Positions 8,817 through 17,160 of a DNA stretch of 64,000 nucleotides are shown in pieces. The notes under the pieces were generated by a model that saw only the letters and a program-made list of their open reading frames with translations, was not told the DNA's origin and did no database searches. Each line of letters starts with the position of its first letter. The stretch's first letter is position 1. The DNA is from Modestobacter lapidis (lineage in GTDB: Bacteria > Actinomycetota > Actinomycetes > Mycobacteriales > Geodermatophilaceae): contig JABAKE010000009.1 of assembly GCA_019779905.1 (NCBI GenBank), positions 1 through 64,000 on the forward strand, in the 5' to 3' direction. Position numbers and translations under genes: made by a program.

Positions 8817-10127
8817 GTGACAGCAGTCGATGCCGATCTGACCCTGCGGCATCCGGTGGAGCGGTTCACGCTCGACAACGGCCTGCGCGTCGTTCTCGCA
8901 CCCGACCGGAGCGTCCCCGTCGTCGCCGTCAGCGTCTTCTACGACGTCGGCATGCGCTCCGAGCCACCGGGCCGTACCGGGTTCGCCCACCTCTTCGAGC
9001 ACATGATGTTCCAGGGCTCGGCGAACGTGCCGAAGATGGAGCACGCCCGGCTGGTCCAGGCCGCCGGCGGCACCTTCAACGGCTCGACCCACCAGGACTA
9101 CACCAACTACTTCGAGGCGCTGCCCGCCGAGGCGCTGGAGCGCGCGCTCTTCCTCGAGGCCGACCGGATGGCCGCCCCGGCGATCACCGAGGAGAACCTG
9201 CGCAACCAGATCGACGTGGTGAAGGAGGAGATCCGGGTCAACGTGCTCAACCGGCCCTACGGCGCCTTCCCCTGGCTGCAGCTGCCGCCGATCGCGTTCG
9301 AGAGCTTCGCCAACACCCACGACGGGTACGGGTCCTTCGTCGACCTGGAGTCCTCCACGGTCGACGACGCAGCCGATTTCTTCGACCGCTACTACGCCCC
9401 CGCCAACGCGGTGCTGTGCATCGGCGGCGACCTCGACCCGGCCGAGACCGAGCGGCTCGTGCGGCGGTGGTTCGGCGCCGTGCAGGCCCGCCCCGCGCCG
9501 CCGGTCCCGGTCACCAGCGAACCCTCACCGACCACCCGCCGGTTCGGGGTGGTGGAGGACGCACTGGCCCCGGCCCCGGCCGTGGCGATCGGCTGGCGGG
9601 TTCCCGACCCGGTACGGAATTTCGACACCTACCTGGGCACCGTGCTGCTGACCGAGCTGCTCAGCGAGGGCGACGCCTCCCGGCTGGAGCGCCGGCTGCT
9701 GCACACCGACCGGCTCGCCGTCGCCCAGAGCAGCTACCTGGGCCTGTTCGGCGACCCGTTCGACGTCCGCGACGCCACGCTCCTGGTCAGCCAGGTGCAC
9801 CACCCGGCCGAGGTGCCCGTCGACCGCGTGCTGGCCGCCGTGCACGAGGAGGTCGACCGGGTGGCCACCGACGGCGTCCCCGCCGCGGAGCTCGCCCGGG
9901 TGCAGGCCCGCGTGGAGGCGCAACTGCTGCAGCAGGCCGACTCGGTGCTCGGCCGCACCCTGGGCTTCGCCGCCGCCGAACTGGTGCACGGCCGCGCCGA
10001 GCTGGCCGGGGAACTGGCGGCCCGGCTGGCCGCGGTCACCCCCGACCAGGTGCAGACGGCGGCCCGTGGCCTGTCCCCGGACACCGCCGCCGTGCTCGAG
10101 CTGCGCGCGACCGGAGGAACCTCGTGA
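8817..10127 (+). CDS. M16 zinc peptidase, catalytic subunit
   Basis: 436 residues of the pitrilysin/processing-peptidase family. The inverted zinc motif HLFEH is at 58-62 (His58, Glu61, His62), with the third ligand expected among the glutamates of the ENLRNQIDVVKEEIRV helix. The fold has the usual two M16 repeats. GTG 8817 sits 7 nt after TAGGGT (8804-8809), so the message is probably leaderless. The second M16 gene overlaps it by GTGA, giving the classic active plus inactive subunit pair. Cytosolic clearance of peptides is the usual role of such pairs. Confidence 0.92.
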   Translation: MTAVDADLTLRHPVERFTLDNGLRVVLAPDRSVPVVAVSVFYDVGMRSEPPGRTGFAHLFEHMMFQGSANVPKMEHARLVQAAGGTFNGSTHQDYTNYFEALPAEALERALFLEADRMAAPAITEENLRNQIDVVKEEIRVNVLNRPYGAFPWLQLPPIAFESFANTHDGYGSFVDLESSTVDDAADFFDRYYAPANAVLCIGGDLDPAETERLVRRWFGAVQARPAPPVPVTSEPSPTTRRFGVVEDALAPAPAVAIGWRVPDPVRNFDTYLGTVLLTELLSEGDASRLERRLLHTDRLAVAQSSYLGLFGDPFDVRDATLLVSQVHHPAEVPVDRVLAAVHEEVDRVATDGVPAAELARVQARVEAQLLQQADSVLGRTLGFAAAELVHGRAELAGELAARLAAVTPDQVQTAARGLSPDTAAVLELRATGGTS

Positions 10128-11500
10128 GCGCCCCCGCCGTCCCGTCCCCGCTCATCCCGCCGCTGGGGAAGCCGAGGCCCCAGCCCGTTCCCGAGGTGCA
10201 CGAGACCACGCTGCCCAACGGACTGCGGCTGGTCGTGGTCCCGCGGCCCGGCGTGCCGCTGGTCGAGCTGCGGCTGCGCGTCCCGTTCGCGGCCGCCACC
10301 CCGCGGGCGGCAGCGGCCCACGTGGCCCGCGCTTCCGTGCTCACCGGCGCGTTGCTGCTCGGCACGGCCGCGCACGACCAGCTCGAGCTCGCGCAGCTGC
10401 TGCAGACCCACGGTGCCGAGCTGTCGGTGTCGGCCGACCCCGACCGGCTGCTGCTGTCCACGACGCTGCTGCCCGCCGGTCTGGGCCCGGTGCTCGGGGT
10501 GCTCGCCGAGCTGCTCGGTTCCCCGGCCTACGCCGCCGCGGAGGTGTCGGCCGAACGCGATCGGGTGGGCGAGCGGCTGCGGATCGCCCGCTCCCAGCCC
10601 GGGGTGGTGGCCCGCACGGCACTGGCCGCCCGGCGCTACGGGGCCCACCCCTACGCCCAGCAGCTGCCCTCCGCCGAGCTGGTCGGCGCCGTCACGCCGG
10701 CGGCCCTGCGCAAGCTGCACCGCGAGCGGGTGCTGCCTGCCGGCAGCACCCTCGTGCTGGTGGGTGAGATCGATCCGGCCGCGGCCGCCGACGTCGTCGG
10801 CGGCGCGCTGGCCGGCTGGACCGCGGCGGGCACCGCCGTCTCCGCCCCGCCGGTGCCGACGCCGGCCGCCGGGAGCCTCCAGGTCGTCGACCGCCGCGGC
10901 GCGGTGCAGTCCAACGTCCGGCTGGGCGGGCCGGCCCCGGGCCGCACCGACCCCGAGCTGCCCGCCGTCCGGCTGGCCAGCATGGTCTTCGGCGGCTACT
11001 TCTCCTCCCGCCTGGTGGAGAACATCCGAGAGCGGCGCGGCTACACCTACAGCCCGCGCAGCTCCGTCGAGCACCTCGTCGGCGGATCGTCGTTCACCGT
11101 GGAGGCCGACGTCGCCACCGAGGTGACCGGACCGGCGTTCCTCGAGACCTGGTACGAGCTCGGCCGGATGGCGCTTCTGCCGGTGACCGAGGCCGAGCTC
11201 GAGTCCGCCCGGCGGTACCTGCTCGGCACCCTGGCACTCGGGACGGCGACCCACTCGGGGCTGGCCAGCACGCTGTCCGCGCTGTTCGGCGCCGGCCTGT
11301 CGGCCGAGTGGCTCGCCGAGCACCAGCGCGCCCTGGCCACGGTGGAGGTGGCCGCGGTGGCCGAGGCCTCGCGTCGGTGGCTGCACCCGGCCGGACTGAC
11401 CGCGGTCGTGGTCGGGGACGCCGAGGTGATCGCCGAGCCGCTGCGCGCCCTCGGCCCGGTCGACGTCGCCGCCCCGCCGCCCCCGGTGGCCGGGGCTTGA
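10124..11500 (+). CDS. M16 peptidase-like, non-catalytic subunit
   Basis: 458 residues, also M16 fold, but the zinc motif is gone: AAHVARASVL (65-74) occupies the HxxEH position, so the Glu and second His are lost. The C-terminal half keeps the glycine-rich GGYFSSRLVENIRERRGYTYS segment of the substrate-binding partner subunit. It is expected to form a heterodimer with the preceding enzyme. The start is fixed by the GTGA overlap; the frame stays open upstream inside the first gene, but that stretch is the shadow of the first M16. Confidence 0.9.
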   Translation: MSAPAVPSPLIPPLGKPRPQPVPEVHETTLPNGLRLVVVPRPGVPLVELRLRVPFAAATPRAAAAHVARASVLTGALLLGTAAHDQLELAQLLQTHGAELSVSADPDRLLLSTTLLPAGLGPVLGVLAELLGSPAYAAAEVSAERDRVGERLRIARSQPGVVARTALAARRYGAHPYAQQLPSAELVGAVTPAALRKLHRERVLPAGSTLVLVGEIDPAAAADVVGGALAGWTAAGTAVSAPPVPTPAAGSLQVVDRRGAVQSNVRLGGPAPGRTDPELPAVRLASMVFGGYFSSRLVENIRERRGYTYSPRSSVEHLVGGSSFTVEADVATEVTGPAFLETWYELGRMALLPVTEAELESARRYLLGTLALGTATHSGLASTLSALFGAGLSAEWLAEHQRALATVEVAAVAEASRRWLHPAGLTAVVVGDAEVIAEPLRALGPVDVAAPPPPVAGA

Positions 11501-12522
11501 CCGCCGACCTGCCGGCCGCCGGCCCCGCCGACGACGTCCCGGCCGGCGGCAGCACCCCGGCCGACAACCCGCCGCCGGCGGACCGGCCGGCTCCGGTCAC
11601 GACGGCGGAGTGGCCGACCACCGCGACGTCCACGCCGACCGCCCTGCCGCTGCTGTCCCGGGCCGCGCACGATCGGGGCCACCTGGCCCGCGCGCTGACC
11701 GATCCGGCGCAGGGCCGGCCGGTGCGGGTCCTGACCGTCGACGAACGGCGCACCGTGCCCGTGCACGAGGGCTCCGCGGGCCCCGCGCTGGTCTACGACG
11801 AGCGCCGCGAGATGCCCACCGGCGGGATCTACCTGGGGGAGGCCGACGGCGTGGTCTACGCCGCGGTCCGCGGCGAGCGGGCACTGACGGTCAACGGCCG
11901 CCCGGTCGACCAGTGGGCCGGACTGCGCGAGGTGGGCGCCGACCTGGGCGATCTGGACGCCGGGCTGCTCGCCCAGGCCGTCGGCATCGTCGAGTGGCAC
12001 GAACGCAACCGGTTCAGCCCCCTGTCAGGAGCCGCGACCACCATCGAGCGGGCCGGCTGGGTGCAGCGCGACCCCGAGACCGGTATCGAGGTGTTCCCGC
12101 GTACCGACCCCGCAGTGATCATGCTGGTCCACGACGGCGGCGACCGGTGCGTGCTGGGTCGCCAGGCCGTGTGGCCGCCCGGCCGCTTCTCGATCCTGGC
12201 CGGTTTCGTCGAGCCGGGCGAGTCCGCGGAGGGCGCCGTGGCCCGCGAGGTGGCCGAGGAGGTCGGCATCCGGGTCACCGACGTCCGCTACGTCGCCAGC
12301 CAGCCCTGGCCGTTCCCGCAGTCGCTGATGCTCGGCTTCGTCGCCCGAGCCGTGGACGAGGAGCTGCGGATCGACCACGACGAGATCGAGGAGGCCCGCT
12401 GGTTCACCCGCGACGAGCTGCGCTCGGGCAACGGCCCCCAGGCGCTGCCCCCGGTGGTCTCCATCGCCCGGCACATCGTCGACCGCTGGTTGAAGGACGA
12501 GCTTCCCCCCACGCCTCGCTAG
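11497..12522 (+). CDS. nudC: NAD+ diphosphatase NudC-like Nudix hydrolase lacking the zinc ribbon
   Basis: About 341 residues. The Nudix box GFVEPGESAEGAVAREVAEEVGI (236-258) is intact, followed by the NudC signature SQPWPFPQS (268-276), so it should hydrolyse NAD(H) to NMN(H) and AMP and may remove NAD caps from RNA. The zinc-ribbon cysteines usual before the Nudix domain are missing: ERNRFSPLSGAA (169-180) has serines at the CxxC positions, and no second pair follows. TTG 11497, overlapping the M16 stop by TTGA, is the only sensible start after the preceding gene; a downstream start is possible because the first 45 residues are low-complexity. It closes the M16-M16-nudC operon. Confidence 0.85.
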   Translation: MTADLPAAGPADDVPAGGSTPADNPPPADRPAPVTTAEWPTTATSTPTALPLLSRAAHDRGHLARALTDPAQGRPVRVLTVDERRTVPVHEGSAGPALVYDERREMPTGGIYLGEADGVVYAAVRGERALTVNGRPVDQWAGLREVGADLGDLDAGLLAQAVGIVEWHERNRFSPLSGAATTIERAGWVQRDPETGIEVFPRTDPAVIMLVHDGGDRCVLGRQAVWPPGRFSILAGFVEPGESAEGAVAREVAEEVGIRVTDVRYVASQPWPFPQSLMLGFVARAVDEELRIDHDEIEEARWFTRDELRSGNGPQALPPVVSIARHIVDRWLKDELPPTPR

Positions 12523-12568
12523 CTCGGCGCGGGCCCCTGAAGCTCGCCGAACGGCGGACCGATACGAC

Positions 12569-13252
12569 TCAGCCGGCAGCCCAGCGGCCCTGGAGCACGA
12601 GGGCCGGGCGGTCCGGGTGGTCGGCGAGCACCACCGCGTCGGCGAGCGCACCCGGATCGACCTCGTCGTCGTAGCGGTCGAAGGCCGGCAGCTCCCAGGC
12701 CCGGTCCGCCGGGATCCGGCGCCGGCGGGCCGCCGGGCTCACCCGCAGGTGCACGACGACGTCGACGGCGAGGCCCAGGCCCTGCAGGAGCGAGCCGGGG
12801 ACCAGCAGGACACCGCCCACCGGCGCGGTCCGGTAGTCCGCCCGGGCGGCGCGGTCGCGTTCGAGGTCCCACAGCGCCGGCAGGTACTCACCCGGGCCGC
12901 CGGGGCCGGTCCGGTCGAGGACCTCGCGAGCCAGCGCACCGGCGTCCAGCCAGTCGGTGTAGCGGGCATCGGGGTCGGTGCGGCCGTGTTCCAGGCGCAC
13001 GGACGCCGGACGGTAGAAGCCCTCGGCCGGGACGACGGCCACGGGTCTGCTGCGGGCCGGCAGCAGCTGGGCCAGCCGGTCGGCCAGCGCGCGCGGTCCG
13101 GGGAGGCCGGGTTTCCCGGGTGGCCCGGTGAGCTCCGGACCGTCGACGGCGACCCGGAGGACGGCGGCGCCGGGCTCGGGCGCCAGGCCGGCGAGCAAGT
13201 CGGCCAGCCGCTCGGTGAGGGCGGCCGGGCTGAGCGGGACCGGGGCCGTCAG
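12569..13252 (-). CDS. Uridine-kinase-like protein with a disrupted P-loop
   Basis: About 227 residues resembling the uridine kinase/nucleoside kinase family. VLRVAVDGPE (31-40) is the P-loop strand, and downstream motifs include AEGFYRPASVRLEHGR (substrate region), DYRTAPVGGVLLVPGSLLQ and RYDDEVDPGALADAVV. The Walker A sequence itself is absent: a collagen-like LTGPPGKPGLPGPRA stretch (41-55) stands where GKT/S should be. Catalysis is therefore doubtful. The start is uncertain; CTG 13252, overlapping the stop of the ANTAR gene, is the most upstream initiation-like codon at the junction, with TTG codons further in. Confidence 0.62.
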   Translation of the reverse strand: MTAPVPLSPAALTERLADLLAGLAPEPGAAVLRVAVDGPELTGPPGKPGLPGPRALADRLAQLLPARSRPVAVVPAEGFYRPASVRLEHGRTDPDARYTDWLDAGALAREVLDRTGPGGPGEYLPALWDLERDRAARADYRTAPVGGVLLVPGSLLQGLGLAVDVVVHLRVSPAARRRRIPADRAWELPAFDRYDDEVDPGALADAVVLADHPDRPALVLQGRWAAG

Positions 13253-13941
13253 GAGAGGCCCTCGGCCTCGGAGCCGGGGGTCACCGCCTGCCGCGCCCGG
13301 CCGCGGGACACCCGGCGGGCCGTCGGCGCGCGCGGGGCGGCGGGATGCTCGGGAGTGACCGGCGCCGGAAGGTCGTCGCCGGCGGTGCGCTGGTCGGGCA
13401 ACGCGCCGAGGGCGGGCACCCCGTCGAGCACCTCGCGGGCGAGCTCCTGGGCCGGACGGCCCTGGGCGCGGGCACGGCGGCGCAGTTCCTCGAACGCCTC
13501 GCGGGGGCACGTGCCGTGCCGTTCGGCGAGCACGCCGATGGCGCGCTCGATGGACACCCGCGCGGCCAGCGCGTGTTCCAGCTGGCCCACCGTGCGGCGC
13601 AGCGACGCCAGCTCGGCGTCCCGCGGGTCGACGGCCTCGGCCGGTGCGACGGTTCCACCGGCGCCGCGGGCCGCCAGCCGGGCGGGGCGGCCCGGTTCGG
13701 GAGTGGCGCCGGACTCCTCGGACACCAGGTCCGCCAGCGACATGGCCTCCACCAGGGGCAGCGGCTCGTGCACCTCGGTGAGGGGCTCCGCGGCCGCCGG
13801 AGAGGCGCTGAGCACCGACCACCCCCGCGAGGTGCGGACCAGCAGTACCGCGGGAGCTCCGGTCGGCGTGCGGACGACGTCCTCCGGCAACGCCGCCTGG
13901 ACCGGGACGCCGGCGGGGGCCGACGTGCAGTGTGCGGTCAT
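13249..13941 (-). CDS. ANTAR-domain RNA-binding regulator
   Basis: 230 residues starting at ATG 13941 behind GGGGAAGGGG. The N-terminal half is a short sensor-like region of no clear family. Residues of about 125-185 form an ANTAR three-helix domain (LRRTVGQLEHALAARVSIERAIGVLAERHG...AFEELRRRARAQGRPAQELAREVL), which binds tandem hexaloops in nascent RNA and prevents termination. The C-terminal tail is basic and Pro/Ala-rich. It runs divergently from nothing close and is followed by the kinase-like gene, with which it overlaps by a few bases. Targets are unknown. Confidence 0.82.
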   Translation of the reverse strand: MTAHCTSAPAGVPVQAALPEDVVRTPTGAPAVLLVRTSRGWSVLSASPAAAEPLTEVHEPLPLVEAMSLADLVSEESGATPEPGRPARLAARGAGGTVAPAEAVDPRDAELASLRRTVGQLEHALAARVSIERAIGVLAERHGTCPREAFEELRRRARAQGRPAQELAREVLDGVPALGALPDQRTAGDDLPAPVTPEHPAAPRAPTARRVSRGRARQAVTPGSEAEGLS

Positions 13942-14036
13942 CGCACCCCTTCCCCGCGCTGACGGTTCCTCGGTGGGAGCGCCCCCGCAGTCCCCCTCCG
14001 GGCGATCATCACCCGTCGCGGGCCGCGGGCCGGGGA

Positions 14037-14300
14037 TCACGCGCCGGGGAGCTCGGCGAGCCGGGCCTTCACCTGCTCGATGCTGGGGTTGGTGAGGGCG
14101 GTTCCGTCGGCGAACACCAGCGTGGGAACCGTGCGGTTGCCACCGTTGGCCTGCATGACCAGGTCGGCCGCGCCCTCGTCGGTCTCGATGTTGATCTCGG
14201 CGAACTCGATGCCCTCGCCCTGCATCATCTTCTTCAGCCGCACGCAGTACCCGCACCAGCTGGTGGTGTACATCGTCACGGCCGTTCCTGGAGCGCTCAT
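14037..14300 (-). CDS. mrx1: Mycoredoxin (glutaredoxin-fold, CGYC)
   Basis: 87 residues of the actinobacterial mycoredoxin family. The active site is WCGYC near residue 14 and the substrate-binding motif is RTVPTLVFADGT. It reduces mycothiol mixed disulfides using mycothiol. GTG 14303 immediately precedes ATG 14300 and either could initiate; GAGAGG lies 6 to 9 nt upstream. It diverges from uvrD2, the same arrangement as Rv3198A and Rv3198c in M. tuberculosis. Confidence 0.92.
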   Translation of the reverse strand: MSAPGTAVTMYTTSWCGYCVRLKKMMQGEGIEFAEINIETDEGAADLVMQANGGNRTVPTLVFADGTALTNPSIEQVKARLAELPGA

Positions 14301-14439
14301 CACGGGGATCCTCTCTCGCGGTCACCGGCGCGGGCCACCCGGGGGCGGTGGACCAGTACGCGGGGTGCCGGGGCAGGCAACGCGGGGCGCCTGGGGATGC
14401 TTCCCGCGGCGGGCACGCGGCGGCTGGGAGGATCGTGCC

Positions 14440-16470
14440 GTGGGGATGCCGCAGATCGCACAGAACCCGGGACCGGACCAGCAGGGCGACGCCGCGACCG
14501 CCGCCGAACAGGTGCTCGCCGGGCTGGACGAGCAGCAGCGCGCCGCGGCCTCGGCGGTGCAGGGGCCGGTGTGCATCCTGGCCGGTGCCGGCACCGGCAA
14601 GACCCGCACCATCACCCACCGCATCGCCTACGGCGTGCACACCGGGGTGTACGTCCCCGAGCAGGTGCTGGCGGTGACCTTCACGGCGCGGGCGGCCGGA
14701 GAGCTGCGCGGGCGGCTGTCCGCGCTGGGTGTCGGCGGCGTGCAGGCCCGGACCTTCCACGCCGCCGCCATGCGCCAGCTGCGGTACTTCGCGCCCCGGG
14801 TCCTCGGCGGGCCGATGCCGGAGCTGATCGAGAACAAGCTGCGCGTCGTCGCGGCCGCCGCCTCCCGTGCCCGGCTGACCACCGACCGCGCCAGCCTCCG
14901 CGACCTGGCGAGCGAGATCGAATGGGCCAAGACGACCCTGGCCACCCCGGAGGACTACCCCGCTCGGGCCGCGAAGGCCGGCCGCGAGCTCCCGTTCGAG
15001 GCAGCGGCGGTGGCCGAGGTCTACCGCAGCTACGAGGCGGCCAAGCAGCGCGACGGCACGCTGGACTTCGAGGACCTGCTGCTGGTCACCGCCTACGCCC
15101 TCGAGGAGCACCGTGATGTGGCCCGCGAGGTGCGCGGCCAGTACCGCTTCTTCGTCGTCGACGAGTACCAGGACGTCAACCCGCTGCAGCAGCGGCTGCT
15201 GGACGCCTGGCTGGGCGGCCGCGCCGAGGTGTGCGTCGTCGGCGACCCGAACCAGACCATCTACTCCTTCACCGGCGCCGACCCCGACTACCTGCTGGGC
15301 TTCGCCGACCGTTATCCCGACGCCGCGGTGGTCAAGTTGGAGCGTGACTACCGGTCGACGCCGCAGGTCGTCGGACTGGCCAACAAGCTCATCGGGCAGG
15401 CGCCGCCCCGCAAGGGGCTGCCCGGCCTCCGGCTGCTGGGGCAGCGGCGCGACAGCGTGGAACCGCGGTTCGTCGAGCACCCCGATGAGCCGGCCGAGGC
15501 GGCGGCCGTCGCCAAGGCCTGCCGGGAACTGGTGGACGGGGGCCTGCCGGCCAGCGAGATCGCGGTGCTCTTCCGGATCAACGCCCAGTCCCAGGTCTAC
15601 GAGGCCGCGCTCACCGACGTCGGCGTCCCCTACGTGCTCAAGGGCGGCGAGCGGTTCTTCGAGCGGCCCGAGGTCCGGGAGGCCGTGCTGCTGCTCCGCG
15701 GCGCCGCGGCCGGGGGCAGCGAGCCCGGTGCCCTGGTCCCCACCGTCCGGGACGTGCTGGCCTCCACCGGCTGGGTCGAGCACCGCCCGCCCGCGGGCGG
15801 AGCCGCACGTGACCGCTGGCAGTCATTGGCCGCGCTGGTCGACCTCGCCGTCGACCTGGTCGCCGAGGAGCCGACGCTGGACCTCGGCGGCTTCGTCGCG
15901 CACCTGGCCGAGCGGGCCGCCGCCCAGCACGCGCCCACCGTGCAGGGCGTCACCCTTGCCTCGATGCACGCGGCCAAGGGTCTGGAGTGGGACGCGGTCT
16001 TCGTGGTCGGACTGGTCGACGGGGTGGTCCCGATCGCCCAGTCGCAGAGCCGGCCGGAGGCAGTCGAGGAGGAACGGCGACTGCTGTACGTCGCCGTGAC
16101 CCGTGCCCGGGAACAGCTGACGCTGTCCTGGTCGCTGGCCCGCAACCCGGGGGGACGGCGCTCGCGGCCACGCAGCCGCTTCCTCGACGGGCTCGCCCCC
16201 GACTCCGCCGCCGCCCGCCGACCCGCCAAGCGGCCCAAGGTCGTCCTCGAGGGGGAGGCGGGGGAGCGGTTCGAGCGGCTCCGTGCCTGGCGCAGCAGCA
16301 CCGCGTCCGAGGCGTCCGTCCCCGCCTACGTGGTCTTCACCGACGCCACGCTCCAGGCGATCGCGGAGGCGCGGCCGTCGTCGCTGCGGGAGCTGTCCGG
16401 GCTGCCGGGCATCGGCGCCCGCAAGCTGGAGCTCTACGGCGCCGACGTGCTGGCCCAACTGGCCGACTGA
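14440..16470 (+). CDS. uvrD2: UvrD/PcrA-like DNA helicase UvrD2 with HRDC domain
   Basis: About 676 residues, superfamily 1A helicase. Walker A is GAGTGKTRT (49-57), Walker B DEYQDVN, motif III VGDPNQTIYSF, then motif IV-VI features (YRSTPQVV, ASMHAAKGLEW, VAVTRAREQL). The last 65 residues form an HRDC domain (VPAYVVFTDATLQAIAEARPS...LPGIGARKLELYG). Mycobacterial UvrD2 carries a tetracysteine motif between the motor and HRDC; here the linker (RRPAKRPKVVLEGEAGERFERLRAWR) has no cysteines. GTG 14440 has GGGAGG eight bases upstream; ATG 14446 is close by. Confidence 0.93.
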   Translation: MGMPQIAQNPGPDQQGDAATAAEQVLAGLDEQQRAAASAVQGPVCILAGAGTGKTRTITHRIAYGVHTGVYVPEQVLAVTFTARAAGELRGRLSALGVGGVQARTFHAAAMRQLRYFAPRVLGGPMPELIENKLRVVAAAASRARLTTDRASLRDLASEIEWAKTTLATPEDYPARAAKAGRELPFEAAAVAEVYRSYEAAKQRDGTLDFEDLLLVTAYALEEHRDVAREVRGQYRFFVVDEYQDVNPLQQRLLDAWLGGRAEVCVVGDPNQTIYSFTGADPDYLLGFADRYPDAAVVKLERDYRSTPQVVGLANKLIGQAPPRKGLPGLRLLGQRRDSVEPRFVEHPDEPAEAAAVAKACRELVDGGLPASEIAVLFRINAQSQVYEAALTDVGVPYVLKGGERFFERPEVREAVLLLRGAAAGGSEPGALVPTVRDVLASTGWVEHRPPAGGAARDRWQSLAALVDLAVDLVAEEPTLDLGGFVAHLAERAAAQHAPTVQGVTLASMHAAKGLEWDAVFVVGLVDGVVPIAQSQSRPEAVEEERRLLYVAVTRAREQLTLSWSLARNPGGRRSRPRSRFLDGLAPDSAAARRPAKRPKVVLEGEAGERFERLRAWRSSTASEASVPAYVVFTDATLQAIAEARPSSLRELSGLPGIGARKLELYGADVLAQLAD

Positions 16471-16515
16471 GCTGGCCTTACGGGCGGCGCCGGGCCGGTT
16501 GCGGCGATCGTCGTC

Positions 16516-16553
16516 TAATTCCGTTGACCGGCCTCCGCGACGTCCCCTAGCCT
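16516..16553 (+). promoter_or_regulatory. Candidate WhiB7-type promoter of the whiB7 leader
   Basis: TTGACC (16524-16529), an 18-bp spacer and TAGCCT (16548-16553) make a good sigma-A promoter. The A/T run TAATT (16516-16520) lies exactly three bases upstream of the -35, the position of the AT-rich block contacted by the WhiB7 AT-hook at its own promoter in mycobacteria. The start of transcription would be near 16560, about 600 nt before whiB7. Confidence 0.6.
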
Positions 16554-16682
16554 CTGGGCACACCACCTGGGAGTGACCAGGAGCACGTCTGCACGGGCAC
16601 GACCGGCACGACAGCACGATCGACACGACAGCAGGGGGCGCGGCCGAGAGGCCGGGTCCCGAGTCCGGGAGGAGGGATCCGC

Positions 16683-17012
16683 ATGACCACCATCGACACG
16701 ATCATCACCGGCACGGTCGGCGCAGCCCCGATGCCGGCTGCTGTCGTGCGCCCGTCCTCGCGCACCGCGGCCGTCCTGATGGCGCCCACCGCCGCTCCGT
16801 TCCAGGGAACCGGTCCGTCCTGTGACGCGACCGGCCTCGTCGTCCGGCCCTGGGAGCTGGCCCCGACGGGCACGCGCGTGCGCTCCGTCGGTACCGCCGC
16901 CCAGCAGCACACCAGCGACTTCTCCGGCAATGCCGCTCCCACGGGCGGCTACGCCGAGCGCACCGCCAGCAGCACCCCGGGAGCCCAGCCCCCGAGAGCC
17001 CCACTGAGCTAA
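16683..17012 (+). CDS. Leader ORF upstream of whiB7 (109 codons)
   Basis: A 109-residue ORF with the strong ribosome site GGAGGAGGG seven bases before ATG. The product is Ala/Pro/Thr/Ser-rich, has no recognisable domain or membrane segment, and resembles a low-complexity leader peptide. Its stop codon lies inside a perfect 7-bp hairpin (17004-17020), and a terminator-like hairpin begins 23 bases later, all within the presumed whiB7 leader. Translation of upstream ORFs controls termination in whiB7/wblC leaders of Streptomyces and mycobacteria, so I infer a regulatory role. Internal ATGs (for example 16728) could define a shorter functional ORF. Confidence 0.55.
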   Translation: MTTIDTIITGTVGAAPMPAAVVRPSSRTAAVLMAPTAAPFQGTGPSCDATGLVVRPWELAPTGTRVRSVGTAAQQHTSDFSGNAAPTGGYAERTASSTPGAQPPRAPLS

Positions 17013-17020
17013 CAGCTCAG
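17004..17020 (+). promoter_or_regulatory. Hairpin covering the leader ORF stop codon
   Basis: CTGAGCT-AAC-AGCTCAG forms a perfect 7-bp stem with a three-base loop. The TAA stop of the leader ORF (17010-17012) lies at its apex, so a ribosome terminating or stalled here would melt the hairpin. Confidence 0.55.
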
Positions 17021-17034
17021 CTGGTCCTCCTCGA

Positions 17035-17067
17035 GGCCGCGGAACCCGGACACCGGGATCCGCGGCC
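17035..17067 (+). terminator. Attenuator-like terminator in the whiB7 leader
   Basis: Arms 17035-17049 and 17053-17067 pair over 15 bp with one mismatch around a three-base loop, followed by TTCGTCTTGT. It stands between the leader ORF and whiB7, where an attenuator is found in related whiB7 genes. Confidence 0.7.
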
Positions 17068-17160
17068 TTCGTCTTGTCCGCCGCCGTGGACCCACCCCGA
17101 CCTCCGGTCGGCGGGCCCCCGTCGACCGGTCGAAACGATTGAGGAAGAGGAGGAGCGGCC

